In this document: one piece after another, positions 54,101-62,393 of the stretch
Layout: the number at the start of each line of letters is the position of its first letter
Numbering within the stretch: position 1 is the stretch's first letter
Assembly (NCBI GenBank): GCA_911728455.2
Contig: OU452222.1
Location: forward strand, 19,850,559 to 19,914,558
DNA length: 64,000 bases
DNA from: Marthasterias glacialis
Taxonomy: Eukaryota > Echinodermata > Asteroidea > Forcipulatida > Asteriidae
Direction of reading: 5' to 3'
The notes under the pieces: generated by a model
Seen by the model: only the letters and a program-made list of their open reading frames with translations
The model's database searches: none
What the model was told of the DNA's origin: nothing
Made by a program: the position numbers and the translations under genes

Positions 54101-56809
54101 GAATTTAATTATATATTTTTGTTATGAAACTAAGTGTGCCTCAAAGTCAACTTAATCACTGTAGCTTGTCACTTTCCATAAAATACTAAGTGGATTTATA
54201 ATTGTATACTGTTTTCAGGTGTCCAGTTTACATAGAAAACACTGCATTATCGTACCTTGCCAATCTCTGTGATGGGGATGCACGAAGTGCCCTCAATACC
54301 TTACAAGAGATTATCCAATCACAGGCTCCCTCTCTTCACTCACGTGGCAACTCTGACCAATCACAATCACCGTATTATCCTCGGAGTAGCAATGGACCGC
54401 CTGGATCGAGAGCGGAAAAACTAAACAATGAGGAAAAAGAGATGGTTGTGATTTCAACGGATCATGTGAAGGAGGCGCTGCAGAGGACACATGTCATGTA
54501 TGACAGAGAGGGTAATTGTCAATCAAAAGCACCAATGCTTTTGACAAATGTAAAATCTTTTTAATTTCATAAGAATTTGTATCAGGGGAAAATGTGTTTC
54601 AGTGAGTGTTCTCAGAGTGTGTACTTCTTCTCGATTCCTACTCGCCATCTTGTTATTGACGTTTGTGCAGTTGGATGTGTTCAATGAAAGAAATGTATGC
54701 ATCAAGTAATGCTACAAAATTCCTGAAGAAGTTATTTTGTGCATGATAATCCAATAGTTTGTGCAAAATAATCTGAAATGGAATATTATTTCAGGTGTCA
54801 CATTTGCACACGAGAGAAATAGATTCCTATATAATAAAGTGCTTAGTATGAGAGAGTACTTCCCCAAGTCGGTTAATTTTGTATGAGAGAGTACTTCCCC
54901 AAGTGGGTTAATTTTGAGGATTAGTGCTGCACCGCCAAACCAACCATGCTTTCCATAAGGCCAGAAATGCTGTTTTTATGAGACCACTGTTGACTTCTGG
55001 GCCCACTTTCCTAGAACCAAAAGTGGTGTTGAGTAAAATTGTTTGCTCAGTCCAAGTAAGCAAGGAACTTACCAACCAATGTCCATCTGATAGCATTTCA
55101 TTTTTCAACCAAGTTTTGCAGAGTACTATTCTTCAAAGCAAAGTAAAAAAAAAATTAGGCTAAAAAGTTGAGCAAAAATGCCCCGGCAACTAGAGTTAGT
55201 AGGCATGCAACTTTTCAGCTGATTAGCTGATTTCCTCGTGTTGTGGCAAAAAAAAGAAAAAAAACGAAAAAAAACCACAGTAGGAAGTCTTTCTGCGCCA
55301 GGAAATATCCTTTTTTTTGGGGGGGGGGGTCAAACTGCAGTTGGATGCATGAGTTTAGTAGTCAGTGGTCTGAAACAGTCATTGGAAGTGTTTACTGCCA
55401 GAACAAATTAACAACATTATACTTTGGATCCCTTAAGGTGAGGAACATTACAACTGTATATCAGCCCTGCATAAGTCAATGCGAGGTAGTGATGCCAATG
55501 CTGCCCTCTACTGGCTGGGAAGGATGCTCGTTGGTGGTGAAGACCCGCTGTTTATCGCACGAAGACTCATTGCCTTCTCGAGTGAAGATGTTGGTGAGGA
55601 ATGATCTCAAGACTTTGTCAAATGCAGTGCATAATGCTCCTAGATCATCTGGGTCTGAATGCAACAGTGCCTGCATTGCTAATAATAATAAGAAACAATT
55701 ATTAGTCAAAGTGCCTATAACTATTACTACACCCTGTTCATTGGGCATTAAGCAATCCTGAAACCTGGGTGATGAAAAGCAATAGTTAAGTGTCTTGCCC
55801 AAGAAAACAAGTGTCATGACTGGGATTCAAACCCACCCTCTGATGAACTTGAGTTCAGTGCTATAGACTGCTCAGCCATGATACGCTACAAATTATGTGG
55901 TTTTGATTTTAAAAGCATAAAGTTTGTAATGGATTTTTGGTTTAATTCCAGGTTTGGCAGACCCGCAGGCCTTGACGCAAGCCGTGTCTACCCACCAAGC
56001 ATGTCAGTTCCTAGGAAGACCAGCTTGTGAGGTAAATTGAAATTACCACTTTTAGAATAAACAAGAAATAAATGTTTCGTTGCACTCTGATGTAACACCT
56101 TTAAAATTCCTCATAGTGTGGTTTTTCCCTATGAATTTGTATGACTTTTCCTTTTTTATCAACATTGTTTTATGTAAAGACAGATGTCTGACTTAACCAC
56201 GATTGAAATCTTCACCAGTGTCGACTGTAAAGCCTTTCCAGTGAATTTAACTTAGTTAACCAGTTGACGCCTGGAATCTTCCATTTTCCCCAGCCTGATG
56301 GGATTATTTTCTTAGAATTGCTGGAATCATTTTCTTTGAGAGTACCGCTGGAACAAAGAAACCTTGACTTGACAAAGCCAAGAGAACAAAGATACTCTTT
56401 ATAGCGCTGGGATTTTTGTTTTATCTATTGAGAAAAATGTCAAATGCGTGCACAATGGATTGTGGTGTTGAGCTACAGTCTGGGATTGATGCTAAACCCT
56501 GAACCAAGGCTTTTTTTACTGTATCTCAATCAGGTGGTTCTCGCTCAGTGCGTCATCTACCTGTCAAAGGCCCCCAAGTCTCCCATGGTGGAGGGCCTCC
56601 TCATGACGGTCAAGAAATACATTGAGGAGTATGAGGGGCCAGCCCCAGGAGTCCCCCTCCACCTACGCCCAGGGTCTACTCGGCTGATGAGGGATTTGGG
56701 TTACGGGAAGGGTTACGTTCATAGCGCCGCGGCTGGAGATCAGGGATTCCTACCAGAATGTATGCAAGGGGTGAACTTCTTCAAGGATAGCAAAGAGTTA
56801 TTCACTTGA
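50426..56809 (+). CDS. WRNIP1: WRNIP1 ortholog, AAA+ ATPase, complete, seven coding exons
   Basis: join(50426-51100, 51462-51656, 53427-53701, 54219-54511, 55438-55593, 55952-56031, 56534-56809) gives 649 residues; human WRNIP1 has 665. Parts in order: a UBZ4 zinc finger with C8, C11, H23 and C27 ([20 protein letters not shown]); a long polar Ser/Lys-rich linker with an acidic patch; Walker A GPPGCGKT (219-226, split by intron 1); Walker [11 protein letters not shown] (276-285); sensor 1 GATTENPSF (from 306); Arg-finger segment LLSRCR (about 321-325); the family's [11 protein letters not shown] segment; and the C-terminal RarA/MgsA domain with [20 protein letters not shown]. The family (bacterial RarA, yeast Mgs1) binds ubiquitin and replication-fork DNA, and works with WRN helicase, DNA polymerase delta and translesion polymerases. 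All ATPase motifs are intact, so the protein should be active. The start ATG is followed at once by the zinc finger, as in orthologs. Confidence 0.95.
51462..51656 (+). CDS. WRNIP1: WRNIP1 coding exon 2 (Walker A Thr to Walker B)
   Basis: 65 codons start [14 protein letters not shown] and contain the Walker B box [15 protein letters not shown]. The acceptor is ttgaag and the donor CAG|GTGGGT, phase 0. The first Thr completes the split Walker A motif. Confidence 0.95.
51990..52140. repeat. CCTGACGTCATC repeat, copy 2
   Basis: ACCTGACGTCATCATCAC...GCCATCTTGGGAGTCA resembles 30448-30560 (ACCTGACGTCATCACCCAC...GCCATTTTGGGAGTCA). Probably a MITE family. It lies in WRNIP1 intron 2. Confidence 0.55.
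52478..53080. mobile_element. MITE of the 20783-20964 family split by a SINE
   Basis: Left part CATTATCATGCTGCCACCAT through CCTTCCAGCCTCGGTTTGG. The SINE then interrupts, and TTACATTGATTTCCGAATGG to CACGATAAAGGTTTATA completes the MITE. It lies in WRNIP1 intron 2. Confidence 0.85.
52600..53021 (+). mobile_element. tRNA-derived SINE, full length, nested in a MITE
   Basis: Head GTCGTGGCCGAGCGGATAAG with B-box-like GGGTTCGGGTCCCGG, body CAAGACACTTAACCATTATT and CCTTCGGATGGGACGTAAAG, tail GCGCTATATAAAAACTGCG, repeated once. The body motif recalls the conserved central domains found in several SINE superfamilies; which one I cannot say. It interrupts the MITE whose uninterrupted relative is 20783-20964. 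Confidence 0.9.
53427..53701 (+). CDS. WRNIP1: WRNIP1 coding exon 3 (sensor 1, Arg finger)
   Basis: The exon starts [20 protein letters not shown] after an aacag acceptor. It contains [15 protein letters not shown] and ends in an acidic variable loop ([14 protein letters not shown]). The donor AG|GTGATT leaves phase 2. The variable loop differs from vertebrates in sequence and length, as expected for a surface insertion. Confidence 0.92.
53750..54090. other. WRNIP1 intron 3, possible repeat
   Basis: GC-richer than the rest of the intron, and contains an inverted pair (AATTTTACTCCTGGATGATAAG / TTCTTCTCATCAAGGAGTGAAAT, imperfect). I cannot assign it to a family. Confidence 0.35.
54219..54511 (+). 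CDS. WRNIP1: WRNIP1 coding exon 4 (lid region)
   Basis: After a ttttcag acceptor the frame reads [20 protein letters not shown] and [12 protein letters not shown] Ser/Pro-rich insertion (about residues 415-455) follows, then [20 protein letters not shown]. The donor GAGG|GTAATT leaves phase 1. The inserted Ser/Pro tract is longer than I recall for human. Confidence 0.92.
54847..54916. repeat. 35-bp tandem duplication in WRNIP1 intron 4
   Basis: Two units beginning TATGAGAGAGTACTTCCCCA differ at a single base (C to G). Confidence 0.95.
55438..55593 (+). CDS. WRNIP1: WRNIP1 coding exon 5
   Basis: Phase-1 exon whose translation is [40 protein letters not shown], then [13 protein letters not shown]. 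Acceptor cttaag, donor GTTG|GTGAGG. This is the most conserved block of the RarA/WRNIP1 family after the ATPase motifs. A longer unrelated ORF (55243-55761) covers it in another frame and is spurious. Confidence 0.93.
55670..55890 (-). mobile_element. diverged tRNA-derived SINE, antisense, in WRNIP1 intron 5
   Basis: The minus-strand head reads CGTATCATGGCTGAGCAGTC, with B-box-like GGGTTTGAATCCCAGTC, then GACACTTGTTTTCTTGGGCA and AAGACACTTAACTATTGC. The tail is (ATT)n. The body is shorter than in the other copies. Confidence 0.75.
55952..56031 (+). CDS. WRNIP1: WRNIP1 coding exon 6
   Basis: Reads [20 protein letters not shown] then GRPACE, with acceptor attccag and donor GAG|GTAAAT. Human has LADPSALTQAVAAYQGCHFI...MPECE here. 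It enters in phase 1 and leaves in phase 0. Confidence 0.92.
56253..56438 (+). mobile_element. solo copy of the TTAACCAG element in WRNIP1 intron 6
   Basis: Starts TTAACCAGTTGACGCCTGG and contains GAGAGTACCGCTGGAACAAA and GAAACCTTGACTTGACAAAG. It ends CTATTGAGAAAA, about 95 bases before exon 7. Confidence 0.75.
56534..56809 (+). CDS. WRNIP1: WRNIP1 coding exon 7 and stop
   Basis: 91 codons plus TGA read [18 protein letters not shown], then [20 protein letters not shown] and [14 protein letters not shown]. Acceptor atcag. This is the tetramerisation and DNA-binding C-terminal domain of the RarA family. Confidence 0.95.
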   Translation: MVLAQCVIYLSKAPKSPMVEGLLMTVKKYIEEYEGPAPGVPLHLRPGSTRLMRDLGYGKGYVHSAAAGDQGFLPECMQGVNFFKDSKELFT

Positions 56810-56962
56810 AATGAAAAAAAATAGTGGTAAATAGGTTTATCTTCCGGCCTGTAAATATTAATATTCAAGAGAAATTTTTATAGGCATTAATTGATGCTGT
56901 TGTTGCCAAAGTTGCCGTAAACCCCACAGAGTGGGATGGAATATCTGAAATTTTTAAAGTTT

Positions 56963-56968
56963 AATAAA
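56963..56968 (+). terminator. WRNIP1 poly(A) signal
   Basis: Canonical AATAAA about 155 bases after the WRNIP1 stop codon, followed by an A-rich and then a T-containing stretch. It is the first such hexamer downstream of the stop. Confidence 0.6.
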
Positions 56969-59028
56969 ACACTTTTAAAACCCCTATTACATACTGCTCC
57001 TTAGATCTTAGGAGAGAAAAAAAACAAAAAAAAACCCGCTGTATAATTTAACTATCTGCATGTTACTCTGCCTGCCCAGGGCCAAAACCACTTGCCCTCA
57101 GAATAGGCACTCTCTCCATTCAATGCTGATAGCCTTTGTACTCTAGTGTAGAGTCTATAGGCCTTTTCACACTATGAACAATCTCCCTGTTGGATATGGG
57201 TCCAATCTGTGTAAGTTTGACCACCTCCATGGTTTGACTGACCTTTTCACACTACAACAATTCAATCCGGCATTGACCCGTGTAGAGCGCTCGATCAGTG
57301 TCAAAACCAACCCTGGTCGGGAGGTGGGTTGAAAGCTCTCGATCTGTGTCGAAAATTCCAACACGTGTTGAAAGCCGTAGTGTGAACACTCCGGGGTTTA
57401 TTTTTTAACCGAGTTGAGTGCGTGGCGCCATCCAGCATGCAGCAGACACCCTGTGGCACAATGCAATATGGGAATTTTCTGCTTGGTTCCATGTTGGACC
57501 CTGGCAGTCTGAAATGTTTGACAATACACGGGGTTAAAAGTTACACTTGTGACCCTCAAACTGATTTCACGCAGAGCTAGTGTGAAAGCAGAGCTGATTT
57601 GAATCGTGTTGGTTTTGACACGGATCGGACGTTGATAGTGTGAAAAGATCTTTTCGTGGTAGTAAATTTACTCGGTCTTTGAAGTGGGTACAGAATTGTG
57701 GATGTACCTTCTCCATAATGATGGACAAAGATTTACGCCTAGAATTATACCTATTGTGCGTTTAGTGCTACAGAAGTAAACGAGGGGAATTAAGTGAAAG
57801 TTTGAAAAACTTATTTGTGTTATTGTGTTAGTGCTATAGCAATCTGTACGATATAATCGCTAAACAAATATATTGGGAAAGATTAAAAATAAACTAAATT
57901 GATTTTATGAAATTCATACAAATTGTACCTTACAGTATTGAACTGATGATAATGTCCTGCACTAATTTACTAATTCTGTTTAGTGTGTGAAAGGAATTCC
58001 TAAATCCACCTCAACTCCTTACATGTTGTAAAAATAATAAAACATAACAACTGGATTTATATAGCGCCAAATTATCAAAGAATGCAAGGCGTTTAAGGGA
58101 GAAAGACAATAAATTAATGGGAACAACCAGCTACAATATGGAAAACAGGTGGTCTTAAGTTCCTCTTTGAAGGACAAAACAGTGTTAGCATTTCTAATGG
58201 GGCCAGGAAGGGTAGAGTCCTTGCTTTATGTTCTAAGTTACTAGTCACATGAACTGTCTCTACTCCACCAATTATCCATTAACTCTTGCTAATGAGAAGC
58301 AGCTGAAGCTACAAGGACACAAATAAAACTAGCTGTAGAGTGGCCTTGGCGAGCTGTGGTCAGCATGATATAATCACAGAGCAAGGATATGATGTAGACC
58401 AACTGACAGACAAAATAAGGGCCTGATTTCATTTTCATATTAGTTGCAGCCACCACAAACATTCAGTCCTTTGTCAGTTTAATATACAAGAATCTCAACA
58501 GTCAATAAGACATGAAGTGCCCCAAAAATATAAAATAAAAAAATAAACAAATGGATATTCAAGAGTTTGGAGACTTATGTATCAAAGAAAGTTCCATACT
58601 AAAACAAAAATAAGTTTGATGGAGAGGGTAGACATCTCATAAATCAAAATAATAGTAGACCCTCAACTCCTAAAAACAGCAACAAACAAACAAAACAAAA
58701 TGTAATAAAAAATGTCAATAAGTAAACAAAAGTTTAGAAATAACCAATTTGTCTCCCTGAACATGTGGTGTTAGGAAAAGAAGCCAGTAAATGTTGATTG
58801 CTACAGTTACTAAGTCATTCTGTCATTAGGCCGAGTAAAAAAACAAAACATGTTTCACATCCAAATAAAAAGAAGAATTGTTTTGTCAAGATGGTCCTCA
58901 TTTTTAAATTTCCGACAACTGTTGATGTTTCCAATGTTTAAAGATGCATTATAAATGAAAGAGATGTGTTGGACAAGACAACTGAATTTGTTTTCACATT
59001 GATATAATATCGACTAACGACTCACCCA
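56969..59028. other. intergenic DNA downstream of WRNIP1
   Basis: Apart from the element at 57163-57647, a segment at 58030-58220 read on the minus strand ends in TTTGGCGCTATATAAATCCA plus an AT tail, like a SINE 3' end. No coding exon is recognised. Confidence 0.45.
57163..57647. mobile_element. MITE-like element with CTTTTCACACTAT ends
   Basis: The 13-base ends CTTTTCACACTAT and ATAGTGTGAAAAG are exact inverts, 485 bp apart. Internal copies of the end motif occur at about 57243 (CTTTTCACACTAC), 57379 (GTAGTGTGAA) and 57579 (TAGTGTGAAAG), suggesting stepwise nested insertion. No ORF. Confidence 0.8.
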
Positions 59029-59086
59029 GGTTTCACTGAGACCGAAAGCTTGCTCTTGCAGTGTCCTATTAATCTGAACCTAAATA
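59029..59086 (-). CDS. possible second exon of the unidentified minus-strand gene
   Basis: A pyrimidine-rich minus-strand acceptor (ttatttaggttcag) is followed by INRTLQEQAFGLSETW and then GTGAGT, a perfect donor consensus. Reading through the donor gives VSR and a stop, so it could also be a terminal exon. The family is unknown and the coordinates are approximate. Confidence 0.25.
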
Positions 59087-59287
59087 ACAAGAAGAAAAAG
59101 AGAAAGCAATTCATTTAATAAAATGCACAAACAAGTTCAGACTTACATACGTGTGTCTGCAACATTTTGCTCAGTGTGTGCCGCAAACTGGCATAATTTT
59201 GCTTTGCAAGACTCTCTCCATTAACTCTTTGGTGTTTGAATATCTGTCAACGTTTACCATAATCTTCCTTCAGTAGAAGTCTTGTCA

Positions 59288-59533
59288 TCAAGTCTTAAAT
59301 CGAGCTCTGTGTATCGTCATAACCTTGTCAACTGGGGCAGTCATCGTTAAATCAAATTGTTTCTTCAATTCTTCATGTGTGTCACAGCTATGAGAAAAAT
59401 ACATCGTCTTTGATATTCCAACGAGATCGTCTAAATATCCCCTATGTGACTTTTGAGATTTTTTCCCTTTGCTGTGACTGAACATGTCTACCTTTAATTT
59501 TTGATTTATGGTGTGAAGAGTGACATCACTCAT
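59288..59533 (-). CDS. unidentified small ORF, possible first exon
   Basis: 81 codons start MSDVTLHTINQKLK with G at -3. The composition is mixed and not low in complexity. I do not recognise the protein. Two internal donor-like sites (AAAG|GTAGAC, ACAAG|GTTATG) are both phase 0. They could join to a candidate exon at about 59029-59086 that reads INRTLQEQAFGLSETW after a pyrimidine-rich stretch ending ttcag. It lies head-to-head with an ORF starting at 59634. Real status is uncertain. Confidence 0.3.
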   Translation of the reverse strand: MSDVTLHTINQKLKVDMFSHSKGKKSQKSHRGYLDDLVGISKTMYFSHSCDTHEELKKQFDLTMTAPVDKVMTIHRARFKT

Positions 59534-59633
59534 TTCTATTTTCGATGTTACATTTCAACCATTTAAATTGCAATAGCCATTTGCTGAAAAAATCGAATGT
59601 AGACGTCTTTTTGTTGTTTGGGCACATTACGTA

Positions 59634-59960
59634 ATGGCATCGAAATTGAAGAGAGCATTAAGGGTGAATTGTCGGCAGTTTGATATCTTCTTAGTTTGTG
59701 GCTGTCAATGTAAATATAACAGTTACGAAAGGCGGAAACAAACTTCCTTCTTTTTGCTGCACATTTCTGAAATGACTTCAATGTCACTGGTTCCATTAGA
59801 CCAATGTCTTCATTGGGCATGCAGCCAACCTCATGATTGGGACTATCACTATGGTAAGTTCAAGTCTTCTCATGTGTTTGGCCATCCCCTGTGTGCATAT
59901 CATCACACCTATGGAACAAGTCACCATGGGGACAGCTGTCCCCAACCAATTGGTTTTTAA
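59634..59960 (+). CDS. unidentified ORF divergent from the 59288-59533 ORF
   Basis: 108 codons start MASKLKRALRVNCRQF with G at -3 and +4. A canonical donor (TATG|GTAAGT) occurs inside, after DWDYHY. No domain is recognised. An antisense ORF (59563-59820) of similar length overlaps it, so at most one is likely real. It may also be part of the 5' flank of the piggyBac insertion. Confidence 0.2.
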   Translation: MASKLKRALRVNCRQFDIFLVCGCQCKYNSYERRKQTSFFLLHISEMTSMSLVPLDQCLHWACSQPHDWDYHYGKFKSSHVFGHPLCAYHHTYGTSHHGDSCPQPIGF

Positions 59961-60115
59961 TCTGCCACCCCTGGAAACAAAATCCACTGGACCTGCAATT
60001 TCAGTTTATCCTGTAATGGGGCATCTGTCAACACCTCATTGATGAATTGCAGACTTTGCCGCCCAATTTAGCCTGGGGTCAGGGAAAAACAGCTGGTTAG
60101 TCTATTAGCGTGTGT

Positions 60116-60133
60116 CTTGGGGATTGCTATCCC
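60116..60133. repeat. hairpin motif left of the piggyBac ORF
   Basis: CTTGGGGATTGC followed by TATCCC. The first 12 bases are the exact reverse complement of 63309-63320 on the other side of the ORF, possibly terminal or subterminal repeats of the element. Confidence 0.5.
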
Positions 60134-60458
60134 TATACAGTATTTATGGTTTAGTAAGTGTTTATTTGTTCTTTGTTTAGTTTGAGGGTGCTATAAATAC
60201 TTCAAAAGACCTCCCAGATGTACTAGCATGGTTCAGGGGCCTCAACACTATAGTTTATTGGGGTTGTGGCTTGTCAGTAAGGGACTGACCTGGGCATTAG
60301 CATTTTTTTTTTTTTTTTTTGGCCCGGGGTCTGGTTCTCCTTGGGACTGGCATTGTGTACGTGTACAATACACAGTACACTATCCATGTAGTATACATAG
60401 GGTTGTGAATTTAGAACAGTCATTCACTCACTTGATGATAAGAGACCAGAGAACAAAC

Positions 60459-62393
60459 ATGGCTATCCAAATGACACCGACAACAATTCTAAAACACATT
60501 CTCGAGGAAAGCAGTGGCGACGGCGATAGTGACGGAAGCATCTACAGTAATGTTTCCGAAACTGCTGATCTTACTAAGATTCTTAGTGATGGTGATGAGG
60601 ATAATGACATACCTGCAGGCGATGACAACAGTGACAACAATTTAGAAGAAAGTGGAAATGATGATGGTGGTGAAGGTGGTGATGATAGTGAAAGTGATGG
60701 TGACAGCGGGGATGACAATGATAGTGCAGATGACGCCGCCGACGATGCTGATACTGAAGATGGCAGTAGTGACGACAGCGATCCTCAGCCACTTCAACGA
60801 GTTAGAAGGCCTGCTAAACGACAGAGGCCGACACCAGCGCGGCCTTGCCCAACCACCTACAAGGCAAAGTCGGGGCTCACTTGGTCGGTTGACGAACCGA
60901 CCCCTGCAAGGCTGCCACGAGCAAACATCTTGCGACAGGCATCAGGCCCACGTAACATTGGAGGGGCAACTTCAATATTGGAGTTTTGGAAATTGTTCTT
61001 TCCTGACCACGTCCTGGATAACATCCTTCGCTACACCAATGAGCAGGGTGTTCGAGAACGAGGCCGCTCCTGGGTGAACCTCGTCATGATGGAGCTCCTG
61101 GCCGTACTGGGTCTCCTTTATTTCCTCGGCCTGTGTAAGGCAGCCCACGAACAGGTTCGCGACTTCTGGAAGCCGGGCATGTTTGCGAGACCGTTCTGCC
61201 AAGCTGCCATGAAAGGGGACCGGTTTCAAGAGATTCTCCGAATGATGCGCTTCGATGACAAGGCTACACGGGAACAACGGAAGGCAACTGACAAGTTCGC
61301 GGCAATACGAGATATTTTCGACGAGTTTGTAAATAACTGTGGGAGGTATTTTAATCCAGGGGACAATGTGACCGTTGATGAGGAACTTGTTGCATTCCGT
61401 GGCAGATGTGGCTTTAAGCAGAACATGCCCAAAAAGCCAGCTCGCTACGGTATTAAGTTCTGGGTGTGTACAGACAGTATGCACAACTACGTCACAAACA
61501 TTCAGCCCTACTTGGGAAAGGAGAACAATACGCGGGAAACTAAACTAGGTAAGCGTGTTGTTTTGGATATGGTCCGTCCGCTATTCAAAACCGGCCGCAA
61601 CATCACCGCGGACAATTACTTCACTAGCTGTGAGCTCGCTGAAGAACTGCTACAGGAGGACCTCACTTTGCTGGGCACAATAAAGGGATTGCGTCGTGAA
61701 GTTCCAGATATTTTTAAGCCCAAAGCATCGAAGAAGAGAGAAGCCAAGTCCTCGAAGTTTCTTTTTGCCGGCCCCTTGACCCTTGTCTCTTATGTGCCCA
61801 GAAAGAATAAGAGTGTCCTCCTCCTGTCATCAATGCATCACGACTCTGCCATCAATGACGCAACTTCAAAACCGGAGATGATCCATGACTACAATAACAC
61901 CAAGGCAGGAGTAGACACCATCGACCAGATGTGTAGCGTCTACAACGTGGCCCGCATCACCAGACGTTGGCCGATGGTCGTCTTCTACAACATCATGAAC
62001 CTGGCCGCCATCAATGCATACACCCTCTACGGACTGAAAAACCCTGGCTGGCATCCCAAAGGCAGTGCCCGTAGTGCGTTCCTCAGCCAACTGGCAAAGG
62101 AGCTCATTCATCCGCAATACATGCTGCGGGCTGCCAACGCCAGCCGTCTGGCAAGGCGAACCCGCAGGGCCCTGGAGACGATCGGGTACGAGATCCAACA
62201 CCCCAGGCAGCCGCTGCCCGAAGCAGACCGACCTGGCCACAGCAGACTGAAGAACGGATATTGCTTCTTATGTGAAGGGGCGAAAGGCCGAACCACTAAA
62301 GTGTGCGAATCATGTCGTCGATTTGCCTGTGGTAAGCACAGCACCACTAGCCGTCCCGTGAACAACTGCGATGAATGTCTTGGCCTTTACTAG
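60459..62393 (+). CDS. piggyBac-type transposase (PGBD-like), intact
   Basis: An uninterrupted single-exon ORF of 644 residues from an ATG in strong context (AACATGG). The frame is open back to 60228, but the upstream part encodes a poly-Phe run from a T tract, so a later start is preferred. N-terminus: strongly acidic Asp/Ser/Gly tract (about 20-105) followed by a basic patch. The DDE_Tnp_1_7 core has its catalytic Asp residues at about 307 (TVDEELVAFRGR), 385 (TADNYFTS) and 486 (GVDTIDQM). Conserved signposts are MPKKPARYGIKFW and ARITRRWPMVVFYNIMN. The C-terminus is a cysteine-rich domain (YCFLCEGAKG, CESCRRFACGKH, CDECLGLY). By family it moves DNA by cut-and-paste at TTAA sites. No stop or frameshift, and a GC content above its surroundings, suggest either a young element or a domesticated gene. 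Confidence 0.93.
   Translation: MAIQMTPTTILKHILEESSGDGDSDGSIYSNVSETADLTKILSDGDEDNDIPAGDDNSDNNLEESGNDDGGEGGDDSESDGDSGDDNDSADDAADDADTEDGSSDDSDPQPLQRVRRPAKRQRPTPARPCPTTYKAKSGLTWSVDEPTPARLPRANILRQASGPRNIGGATSILEFWKLFFPDHVLDNILRYTNEQGVRERGRSWVNLVMMELLAVLGLLYFLGLCKAAHEQVRDFWKPGMFARPFCQAAMKGDRFQEILRMMRFDDKATREQRKATDKFAAIRDIFDEFVNNCGRYFNPGDNVTVDEELVAFRGRCGFKQNMPKKPARYGIKFWVCTDSMHNYVTNIQPYLGKENNTRETKLGKRVVLDMVRPLFKTGRNITADNYFTSCELAEELLQEDLTLLGTIKGLRREVPDIFKPKASKKREAKSSKFLFAGPLTLVSYVPRKNKSVLLLSSMHHDSAINDATSKPEMIHDYNNTKAGVDTIDQMCSVYNVARITRRWPMVVFYNIMNLAAINAYTLYGLKNPGWHPKGSARSAFLSQLAKELIHPQYMLRAANASRLARRTRRALETIGYEIQHPRQPLPEADRPGHSRLKNGYCFLCEGAKGRTTKVCESCRRFACGKHSTTSRPVNNCDECLGLY

Noticed and set aside
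55243..55761. 172-codon plus-strand ORF
   Set aside because: Covers WRNIP1 exon 5 in another frame. The conserved WRNIP1 translation with correct splice phases is the real signal.
60228..60458. N-terminal extension of the transposase ORF
   Set aside because: Open by chance. It contains a Phe run from a T tract and no conserved sequence. The ATG at 60459 has the better context.
60972..61484. 170-codon minus-strand ORF, with 60652-61077 plus
   Set aside because: Both are shadows of the piggyBac transposase in other frames; the transposase motifs are unambiguous.
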